Origin: Rhodococcoides fascians A25f
Lineage (GTDB): Bacteria > Actinomycetota > Actinomycetes > Mycobacteriales > Mycobacteriaceae
Direction of reading: 5' to 3'
DNA: 64,000 bases
Assembly (NCBI RefSeq): GCF_000760935.2
Contig: NZ_CP049744.1
Location: 1-64,000 of the forward strand
This document shows, piece after piece, positions 52,368 to 59,141 of this stretch; positions within the stretch are counted from its first letter, which is position 1; each line of letters opens with the position of its first letter. The position numbers were made by a program, and so were the translations under genes. The notes under the pieces are model-generated. The model was not told where the DNA came from, did not search any database, and saw only the letters and a program-made list of their open reading frames with translations.

Positions 52368-53167
52368 GCGCTCTGGTTGCCGTGGACCTCGACCGCACGA
52401 TGATCTTCTCCGAGGGGGCACTCGGGGTTCCACTGGACGACGCTTTCCAATGCGTGGAGGTGTACGAGGGAAAACCGTTGTCGTACATGAGCGCTCGGTC
52501 CATCTCGCTGCTGCGCGAGTTGAGCGAGAGTGTTGTGGTCGTGCCGACCACGACTCGCACCATCGAGCAGTTCCACCGGATCGCACTCCCGGGAGCCCCG
52601 TGGAGGTACGCCATCACCAGCAACGGCGGCAACATTCTCGTCGGCGGCGAGCCGGACATGCACTGGCGCAACGGATTCGAGTTGGATCTGGCCGGAATCG
52701 GAGCCGAGTTGAGATCGCGGGTGTCCGATGATTGGGTACTGAAGTACCGCGAGGCCGACGGGCTGTTCTGCTATCTCGTCGTAGACACGAAGGCTGTACC
52801 GGAGGACTTCGTCGCAGAGTGGTCGCAGTGGTGCGCCGCGCGGGACTGGAACGTCTCGCAGCAGGGGCGCAAGATCTACACGATGCCCAACGCGGTGTGC
52901 AAGAGCTCCGCGGTGGCCGAGGTTCGTTCCAGGCTGATTCAGGACGGCACCCTCGACGCCGATGCCCGGGTCTTCGCCGCCGGTGACGGCGCACTCGACG
53001 CGGAGATGCTCATCGCCGCCGACGCCGCGATCCGTCCGCGGCACGGCGAACTGGAGCTGCTCGGTTTCACCCGCCCCGGGCTGACGGTCACCGATTCTTC
53101 CGGCGTCCGGGCCAGCGAGGAGATTCTCGAGTGGCTACGGAACCGAACTGCCGTGCGCCGCGTCTAA
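52364..53167 (+). CDS. HAD family phosphatase of the Ter module
   Basis: A 267-residue Cof-type HAD hydrolase. Motif I is AVDLDRT with two Asp, motif II is VPTTTR, the Lys is in NAVCKSS, and motif IV is AAGDGALDAEML. It would remove a phosphate from the PRTase product. The GTG overlaps the preceding stop (GTGA). It is the last enzyme of the Ter biosynthetic operon; the type VII secretion pair begins 40 bases later. Confidence 0.88.
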   Translation: MSALVAVDLDRTMIFSEGALGVPLDDAFQCVEVYEGKPLSYMSARSISLLRELSESVVVVPTTTRTIEQFHRIALPGAPWRYAITSNGGNILVGGEPDMHWRNGFELDLAGIGAELRSRVSDDWVLKYREADGLFCYLVVDTKAVPEDFVAEWSQWCAARDWNVSQQGRKIYTMPNAVCKSSAVAEVRSRLIQDGTLDADARVFAAGDGALDAEMLIAADAAIRPRHGELELLGFTRPGLTVTDSSGVRASEEILEWLRNRTAVRRV

Positions 53168-53206
53168 CTGGTCGTCGGGGGGACAGACGTAGGGCAAGGG
53201 GTGGGT

Positions 53207-54634
53207 ATGGCGGATCCGTATGCAGAACTCCAACAGCAGGTGCAGGCCATCATCGATCACGGGCCTGCAGCCGGCTTCGGGCCTGAGGCCGTCAATTCGC
53301 TCATCGAGAACACGTTCTCGAAGAAGAACGGTTCGTACGGATACGAGGGCGAGTACGAGCCGAACGAGGTCGTGGTCACCGAGTCGTTCGACGTGATGAA
53401 GCACGCGGAGATCGTGCAGAAGGTCAACACGCTCGCCGCGGAGTCGATATCGACGTCGTCGCAGAACTGGAACGACCTGGCCGCCGCAGCCACCGAAGGA
53501 TCCGACAGTTTCCGGAACGGGATCGAAGGCGCGATGAGTTCCGGCTGGTCGGGTCCCACCTCGGCGGCCGTGCGGGGTGGGATCGGCGACTACACGTCCT
53601 CGGCCACGGCGCTGTCCACTGCCATGACGATGATCAGCAACAAACTGCTGGAGGCGCACGCAGGATTCACCCAGACCAGGGCTGCCGTACCTCCGATCGT
53701 CGACATCGGCGTCGGCGCGAGCATGCTCGAGTCGTCGTTTCCGAGCGGACTGCCGTTCGCCGATTCCATCAAGGAAATAGCGCGCCTGCACGACGAGCAA
53801 GAAGAGCAGGCACGCCAGGTCATGCGTTCGGTCTACGTGCCGGGGGTCCTGCAATCCGACGCCCAGGTTCCGGTGCTACCTGCGGCACACAACCCCGTCG
53901 CCGACGGTGGCGGTGGCGGTGGCGGTTCGACCGCAGGCTGGGGGCTCGGAGGGAGCGGCGGCGGATCCACCTCGGGTGTCGGTGCGGGGTCCGCGGGTGC
54001 AGCCGACCCGGCTGCAGCTCGGACACAACCCGGTGGTGCGGACCCTGCCGATGCCGGGCAACCAGGGATGGGATCGGGCCAGCCCGGATCCGGGCAAGCG
54101 GGATCGCTGCCGCCGGCCGACAGTGCCGGAGAGACGCGTGCCGCATCTGCTTCCGGACCCGGATCTGCCGGCGGCGCAGGTTCTGGGGGTGGCGCTGGCT
54201 CTGGGGGTGGCGCTGGCTCTGGGGGTAGCGCTGGTTCGGGGGCCGGCGCCGGTTCCGGCAGCGGCTACGGCGGCTCGGGTTACAGCGGCTCTGGTTACAG
54301 CGGCGGCTCGGGTTATGCCGGTGGATCGGGTGGCGGTTCCGGTTCGGGATACGGCGGCTCCGGTTATGGTGGCTCCGTTCTGGGCTCGCCGCTCGGCGGC
54401 ACCGGGGCCACCGGCGGCGGACCGGGCGGTAGCGGATCGGGCAGCGCAGCAGCGGCCGGACGTGCAGGGGCGCACGGCACACCGGGAATGGGCGGCATGG
54501 GGGCAGGAGGCGCGAGGGGAGCCGGCGACAACGACTCCGATCATGCGACTCCCGGTTACCTGGTCGACGTCGGCAACGGTAGTGAACTGATCGGTGAGCT
54601 GCCTCTGGTCGCACCTCCGGTACTCGGCGGCTGA
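53207..54634 (+). CDS. PPE-like type VII secretion substrate with Gly-rich C-terminus
   Basis: A 475-residue protein. The first 210 residues are helical with a WxG-type turn (SSGWSGPTSAAVRGG), typical of the helical hairpin of PPE/LXG-like proteins. The rest is a low-complexity region of Gly, Ser, Ala and Tyr with repeated SGSGYGG. There is no signal peptide. An EspG chaperone gene follows after two bases, so it is probably exported by an ESX system. The partner PE protein and the ESX core are absent from the window. Confidence 0.72.
   Translation: MADPYAELQQQVQAIIDHGPAAGFGPEAVNSLIENTFSKKNGSYGYEGEYEPNEVVVTESFDVMKHAEIVQKVNTLAAESISTSSQNWNDLAAAATEGSDSFRNGIEGAMSSGWSGPTSAAVRGGIGDYTSSATALSTAMTMISNKLLEAHAGFTQTRAAVPPIVDIGVGASMLESSFPSGLPFADSIKEIARLHDEQEEQARQVMRSVYVPGVLQSDAQVPVLPAAHNPVADGGGGGGGSTAGWGLGGSGGGSTSGVGAGSAGAADPAAARTQPGGADPADAGQPGMGSGQPGSGQAGSLPPADSAGETRAASASGPGSAGGAGSGGGAGSGGGAGSGGSAGSGAGAGSGSGYGGSGYSGSGYSGGSGYAGGSGGGSGSGYGGSGYGGSVLGSPLGGTGATGGGPGGSGSGSAAAAGRAGAHGTPGMGGMGAGGARGAGDNDSDHATPGYLVDVGNGSELIGELPLVAPPVLGG
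54178..54256 (+). repeat. 18-bp tandem repeats in the PPE-like gene
   Basis: Copies of GGCGCTGGCTCTGGGGGT encode Gly-Ala-Gly-Ser-Gly-Gly. They lie within the Gly-rich tail and can change copy number by slippage. Confidence 0.75.
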
Positions 54635-54636
54635 GC

Positions 54637-55383
54637 ATGACGAGCTGGACCATGAACGGCATCGATTTCATGATGCTCTGCAGTCGATTCGGACGAGACC
54701 GACTGCCGTACCCCCTGGCTGTCACCGTCGACGTCGACACCGAGGACCGGTACCAACTTCTGCGGCGGGAGGCCTCGGCGAGAATCGATGCCGTACTGGA
54801 CGACAACCTCGGGGCGGCTCTTCGCACCCTCGTCGATCCGGTTGTTCGCATCGAATGTCGCGGCGACACACGCGATCCCCGCAACGGAACCATCCGTGCC
54901 CACGCGGCGGTGCGCCACGATGTTGCCGCGGTGCTCACCCAACAGCCGGGACCCGACGCCACTTCGGGCGGCGCCGTCACGATCTCGTTGACCAGCCCTG
55001 CCCAGGCACCTGACCGTGTTCTCGCGTCCCTTCCAGCCAATGCGGCAGGCCGACGACCGACCATGCGACTCGAACGATCCACTGCCACAGCAACAACGGC
55101 TGGGAGGCATCTGTCCACCGCGACCCGAGGGGCCACCGCGGACGAGCAGTTCCGGACCTTCTTCCACCGCCCACGATCCGCGGCCGGTGAAGTCATCGTC
55201 GCGCGCGGTAGGACGTACGACAACCGACGCGACACCGACGCAGTCGCGTTCTTCTGGATGGACTTCGAGCGGGACGGCCGATACATCGTCTACTCCGAGG
55301 ACACCATCGACATCCTGCCGGCCGATACCGCCGGCTTGGCGTCGGAGATCGGTCACCACATGGCGGTCGCGCTGCGACGGTAA
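54637..55383 (+). CDS. EspG-like type VII secretion chaperone
   Basis: A 248-residue soluble protein. The N-terminal block GIDFMMLCSRFGRDRLPYPL and the central and C-terminal pattern (GEVIVARGRTYDNRRD, VAFFWMDFERDGRYI) match the EspG family. EspG proteins bind the tip of PPE proteins and guide them to the ESX machinery. The close position behind the PPE-like gene is the usual arrangement. The specific ESX system is not in view. Confidence 0.82.
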   Translation: MTSWTMNGIDFMMLCSRFGRDRLPYPLAVTVDVDTEDRYQLLRREASARIDAVLDDNLGAALRTLVDPVVRIECRGDTRDPRNGTIRAHAAVRHDVAAVLTQQPGPDATSGGAVTISLTSPAQAPDRVLASLPANAAGRRPTMRLERSTATATTAGRHLSTATRGATADEQFRTFFHRPRSAAGEVIVARGRTYDNRRDTDAVAFFWMDFERDGRYIVYSEDTIDILPADTAGLASEIGHHMAVALRR

Positions 55384-55403
55384 TGCCGGCCACCCCTTGA
55401 CAC

Positions 55404-55454
55404 CCTATCGATAAGCGATAGGTTATCGATATTCGTTGTTATCGACTATCGATA
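55404..55454. promoter_or_regulatory. Cluster of TATCGATA operators
   Basis: TATCGATA occurs exactly at 55406-55413, 55424-55431 and 55447-55454 (18 and 23 bp apart). A CCTATCG-N5-CGATAGG dyad (55404-55422) includes the first. TTGACA (55397-55402) and TAGGTT (55419-55424) provide the promoter, so binding would cover it. Confidence 0.68.
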
Positions 55455-55467
55455 TGGAGGCGGCGAG

Positions 55468-56067
55468 ATGGCATACGGACTCGGCTCGGCACGGGCCAAC
55501 AAATGGACGATGGTCTTCTACGCGGGAATCGCGGTGGTGTGGTCCGGATGGAGGCTGTGGCAGTACCACTCGTCGGACTACGTCAGCGCCACCGTCACGC
55601 CACGGGAAGGCGTGCCGACTCTCGACCTGTTCGGCGGACAGTTGCAATCAGGGAACGTCATCGAGCTCAGTGTCGCCAAAAGCGACGTCCAGCGACTCAT
55701 CGGGATGATCGACTTCATGAGGTACGGCGAGATCGTAGCCGGCGGAATCGTGATCTTGGTGGGAATCTTCTTCGCGTACCGATTCTTCGACAATGTCATC
55801 AAAGAAACCCCGTTCAGCGTCGGTGCCAGCATCGATCTCGTCGTGGTTGCCGTCTGCCTGGTTCTGTACCCGGTCATCACCGGAGGCCTCCGAGTGATGA
55901 GTACCAACGCAATTCAGGCCGCACTCGAGACGACCGAGGTCACCGATACTGCACGGAGCCTGGGCTCATTCTGGCTGGCCGTGATCGTGGCACTTGTCCT
56001 GCAATTCGTCTACGCAGTCCTTCGACAAGGCTCCAAGCTCGCTCGCGATGCCGAAGGCCTGGTCTGA
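55468..56067 (+). CDS. DUF2975-type membrane protein
   Basis: A 199-residue protein with four hydrophobic helices (near 17-33, 85-105, 120-140 and 170-190). The layout matches the DUF2975 family, which travels with YozG-type Xre regulators. GGAGGCGGCGAG precedes the ATG. Its stop overlaps the regulator start (TGATG). A membrane signal is probably relayed to the regulator, but the signal is not known. Confidence 0.82.
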   Translation: MAYGLGSARANKWTMVFYAGIAVVWSGWRLWQYHSSDYVSATVTPREGVPTLDLFGGQLQSGNVIELSVAKSDVQRLIGMIDFMRYGEIVAGGIVILVGIFFAYRFFDNVIKETPFSVGASIDLVVVAVCLVLYPVITGGLRVMSTNAIQAALETTEVTDTARSLGSFWLAVIVALVLQFVYAVLRQGSKLARDAEGLV

Positions 56068-56294
56068 TGGCGGAGGAGTTCGTCGACCATCTGGTCGTCT
56101 GCCATTTGGGCGAGATCCTCGACGCCCGCGGCATGACGCTCGCCGAGCTCTCGCGTCTCGCCGGAGTCAGCGTCGTGAATCTCTCGGTGCTCAAGAACGA
56201 CCGGGCCAAGGCCATCCGATTCTCGACCCTCACCGCGGTGTGCCGAGTGCTCGGCTGCACACCGGGCGACCTGTTCACCCTGCGCCAGATCTGA
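56067..56294 (+). CDS. Xre/YozG-type HTH regulator
   Basis: A 75-residue single-domain Cro/CI-like DNA-binding protein with LGEILDARGMTLAELSRLAG and the recognition helix VSVVNLSVLKNDRAK. It is encoded behind the DUF2975 gene. It probably binds the TATCGATA cluster and represses its own operon. Confidence 0.9.
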   Translation: MAEEFVDHLVVCHLGEILDARGMTLAELSRLAGVSVVNLSVLKNDRAKAIRFSTLTAVCRVLGCTPGDLFTLRQI

Positions 56295-56378
56295 CGTCCG
56301 CTCGGCCACAGCAGTCGGACAAATCGAACAAGTACATTGGATGACGGTAACCAGCACTTCGAGAGAGAGTCCATCACA

Positions 56379-57602
56379 TTGTCTGCTCCGGCCGGTCAAC
56401 CGTTGTCCAAGGGTCAGAACGGCCCCCTCACCGTCGGTGACGTCGTCGTCTCCATCGCGTTGGCCGTGCCCGCGGACCTGTCTGCACTACTGGTCACCGA
56501 CGCCGGGAAGGTTCGGACGGACGCAGACTTCGTGTTCTTCAACCAGCCCACCGGCCCCGGCGTACGCCTCGAGCCCGGCCAGGGCGGTCCGGCCCGGCTG
56601 GCAGTCTCGCTCGCCGCCGTTCCCACAGACATCGAACAGATTCGCGCGGTCATCACCCTCGACGACGCGTCGAGCAACTTCGGTCGATCCACCGCTCCCG
56701 TCGCGCGGGTCAGCGACACGGCTGGAAACGTGTTGTACGAGTACACCATCGACGGGTTGAGCTCGGAATCGATCGTGATCGCACTCGAGATATACCGTCG
56801 CCAGGGCAGCTGGAAGGTGCGAGCCGTCGGGCAGGGTTACGCGGGCGGATTCGCCGCATTGGTGACCGACCACGGTGTGTCCGTCGACGACGCCCCTGCT
56901 CCGGCACCGACGCCTCCTCCCGCTCCCGCCACTCCACCGCCTCCCGCTGCCCCGCCGGCATCTCCCGCCGCACCGGTCCGCACCGAGGCACCGGAAGTCA
57001 GCCTCACCAAGGCCAAGCCCGTCAGCCTCACCAAGGGCCAGAAGGTCACTCTCCGCAAGGACGGCGGCGTGGCCCTGACGGTCATTCGCATGGGCTTGGG
57101 CTGGGACCCGGTGACCACTCCCAAGAAGGGCGGCCTCTTCGGCGGCGGCGGCAGCGCCGCGAACATCGACCTGGACGCGTCCGCGATCATGCTCGCGGAC
57201 CGCAACGTCAACGATGTCGTCTACTACGGTCAGCTCAAAGCCAAGGACGGCTCGATCGTGCACCAGGGCGACAACCTCACCGGTGAGGGCGAGGGGGACG
57301 ACGAGGTGATCGTGGTCGACCTGACGCGGGTACCCAAGCACGTGACCGGCATCGTCTTCACCGTCACGTCGTACCGCGGTCAGACGTTCGAGCAGGTAGC
57401 CAACGCATTCTGCCGCCTGGTGGACAACACGACCAACACCGAGCTGGCGCGGTTCACCCTGCAGGGCGGCATGCCGTTCACCGGCTTGGTGATGGCCAAG
57501 GTGTATCGCCAGGGCAGTGAATGGAAACTACAGGCCATCGGTGACGGCATTCAGGCCAAGCACGCCGGTGAAGCCGTCAAACAGCTCGGCCGCTATATGT
57601 GA
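56379..57602 (+). CDS. Two-domain TerD-like protein
   Basis: A 407-residue protein with two TerD domains joined by a Pro/Ala linker (about residues 165-205). The first domain keeps the fold but has lost the acidic calcium block: GQGGPARLAVSL replaces GEGDGDDE. The second domain has NIDLDASAIMLADR and GEGEGDDEVIVVDL and looks intact. The start is a TTG behind GAGAGAGAG; no better start is near. It is convergent with the GT87 gene and overlaps it by 26 bases. Confidence 0.85.
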   Translation: MSAPAGQPLSKGQNGPLTVGDVVVSIALAVPADLSALLVTDAGKVRTDADFVFFNQPTGPGVRLEPGQGGPARLAVSLAAVPTDIEQIRAVITLDDASSNFGRSTAPVARVSDTAGNVLYEYTIDGLSSESIVIALEIYRRQGSWKVRAVGQGYAGGFAALVTDHGVSVDDAPAPAPTPPPAPATPPPPAAPPASPAAPVRTEAPEVSLTKAKPVSLTKGQKVTLRKDGGVALTVIRMGLGWDPVTTPKKGGLFGGGGSAANIDLDASAIMLADRNVNDVVYYGQLKAKDGSIVHQGDNLTGEGEGDDEVIVVDLTRVPKHVTGIVFTVTSYRGQTFEQVANAFCRLVDNTTNTELARFTLQGGMPFTGLVMAKVYRQGSEWKLQAIGDGIQAKHAGEAVKQLGRYM

Positions 57603-59130
57603 CCGTGCGGGCAGTAGTCGTCCGATCTGCAGCGCCGTCGAGAACGCCACCGAGCGGGTCGACGGCGCTGCCGTTTCGAATGAGGTCTTCGGAGGGCCGG
57701 TAGATCTGTCGAATGATCAACGCGCACAACCCGATCACGGCGACATCGCGCACCACGACAGCTGCGGTGAACCACTGTTCGGGCACACCCTTGTTCTCCA
57801 CGCCCAGGTAGTAGTACATCCGTGGAAACCAGACGAATGCGTCGATTGTCATCCACGCCAACAGTATTCGGCGATGCGGTAGTGCCAGTACGGCCAGTGG
57901 AACCAGCCACAGCGAATACTGCGGGCTCCACACCTTGTTGGTGAGCAGGAAGCCGGCCACCACCAGGAACACCAACTGCGCGAGCCGCGGCCGCACCGGG
58001 GCCGTAGTGCCGATGTAGGCGATCACCGCACACACGATGGCGAACAACACCAGCGTCACGGCATTGAGGATCAAGGGCTTGGCACCTGCGTACAGCGGAC
58101 CGTCGAAACCGGGCCAGCCGGTGAACGAGGTGACCACGTTGTACAGCGAATCCGGATCGGCCCCGCGCTCGGAGTTGAGCCGGAAGAACTCGTACCATCC
58201 CGACGGATACAGCAGTGCGAGAGGAAGATTGACGGCGAGCCAGGCTCCGATCGCGGCGCCGGCGGTCAGGCCCCACTCGCGCATCCGTCCGGTGCGCCAG
58301 CACAGCACCAACAGCGGACCGAGGAACAACAGGGGATAGAGCTTGGTGGCACCGCCGAACCCGATCAGCACACCGGCGAGAACCGGCCGCTTCTTGGCCC
58401 ATGCCAACAGACCGGTGAGCGCGAAAGCGGCTGCCAGAGCGTCGAAATTGGTGAAGCCGTGCACGATCACCAGCGGCGACGCAGCCACCAGGGCCGCGTC
58501 CCAGATTCGCCGTCCGGCGGCTATTGCCGTGGCCCATACGGTGACCAGCCAGGCGACGGCCAGCCCCAGGGCAACCACGTTGAAATACACGACGACGGGC
58601 AGGGCCTGGGGAAGGAAACTCAGCGAGTTCCACGTCTTCCCGACGACCATCGAGCCGTACTGGTACAGCCCCGCAAGCACCGGGTACTCCATGTACCGAA
58701 CCTGGGTCGAGCCGTCGGCCTTGGTTTCTTCCCAGGACTTCTTGTACGGGAACGCACCTTGGTCGAGTCGCTCGGCACCGTAGAGCGGAACGGTGTCCGA
58801 GTAGCACATCGCCACGTACTGCCGGCTGCCACTCCAATCCAGTCCGAGCTCACCGCCCGGGCCCACCGGAGCCTGCTGAATGCACGCGGCTTTCGCGAAC
58901 CAACCGAAGCACAGAAAAATCACCGCCAGCAGCAGGATCACCCGCAATGCGGTGAACCACCGTTGCCGTCCGATCACCGCGTGCCGTCCGACGGGACCGC
59001 CGATGACCGAGGACAGTTCCTCGGCCATCGGATCGGTCCGACTGGGCAGATCTCGGCCCGCTACGCTCGCCGAGTCGAGGCGACCGGGGCTCGCCAATGG
59101 TCGACCCTTACGGTCGGGTTCGGTCGTCAC
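57577..59130 (-). CDS. GT87 (DUF2029) family membrane glycosyltransferase beside ponA
   Basis: A 517-residue polytopic protein with about ten helices. The first extracytoplasmic loop contains CYSDTVPLY and YMEYPVLAGLYQYG, and ATKLYPLLFLGP follows the central helices. It is the likely Rv0051-type gene, since it stands directly after ponA as in mycobacteria. Function as a polyprenyl-phosphate-dependent mannosyltransferase is inferred from the family. It is paralogous to 42870-44273. It starts at GTG 59130. Confidence 0.88.
   Translation of the reverse strand: MTTEPDRKGRPLASPGRLDSASVAGRDLPSRTDPMAEELSSVIGGPVGRHAVIGRQRWFTALRVILLLAVIFLCFGWFAKAACIQQAPVGPGGELGLDWSGSRQYVAMCYSDTVPLYGAERLDQGAFPYKKSWEETKADGSTQVRYMEYPVLAGLYQYGSMVVGKTWNSLSFLPQALPVVVYFNVVALGLAVAWLVTVWATAIAAGRRIWDAALVAASPLVIVHGFTNFDALAAAFALTGLLAWAKKRPVLAGVLIGFGGATKLYPLLFLGPLLVLCWRTGRMREWGLTAGAAIGAWLAVNLPLALLYPSGWYEFFRLNSERGADPDSLYNVVTSFTGWPGFDGPLYAGAKPLILNAVTLVLFAIVCAVIAYIGTTAPVRPRLAQLVFLVVAGFLLTNKVWSPQYSLWLVPLAVLALPHRRILLAWMTIDAFVWFPRMYYYLGVENKGVPEQWFTAAVVVRDVAVIGLCALIIRQIYRPSEDLIRNGSAVDPLGGVLDGAADRTTTARTVTYSGRAV
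57629..57671 (+). terminator. Long hairpin after the two-domain TerD gene
   Basis: GCAGCGCCGTCGA (57629-57641) and TCGACGGCGCTGC (57659-57671) form a perfect 13-bp stem with a 17-base loop, 26 bases after the TerD stop. It lies inside the C-terminal codons of the GT87 gene. The T-tract is short (GTTTC), so efficiency is uncertain. Confidence 0.5.
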
Positions 59131-59141
59131 CGGTGAAGTCG

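Noticed and set aside
54178..54256. Short tandem repeats considered as a CRISPR array
   Set aside because: Units are contiguous 18-mers without spacers and code for a Gly-rich tail in frame.
53820..55286. 488-codon minus-strand frame in the PPE-like/EspG region
   Set aside because: It is the Arg/His/Pro-rich reverse of the Gly/Ser-rich repeat and the EspG gene.
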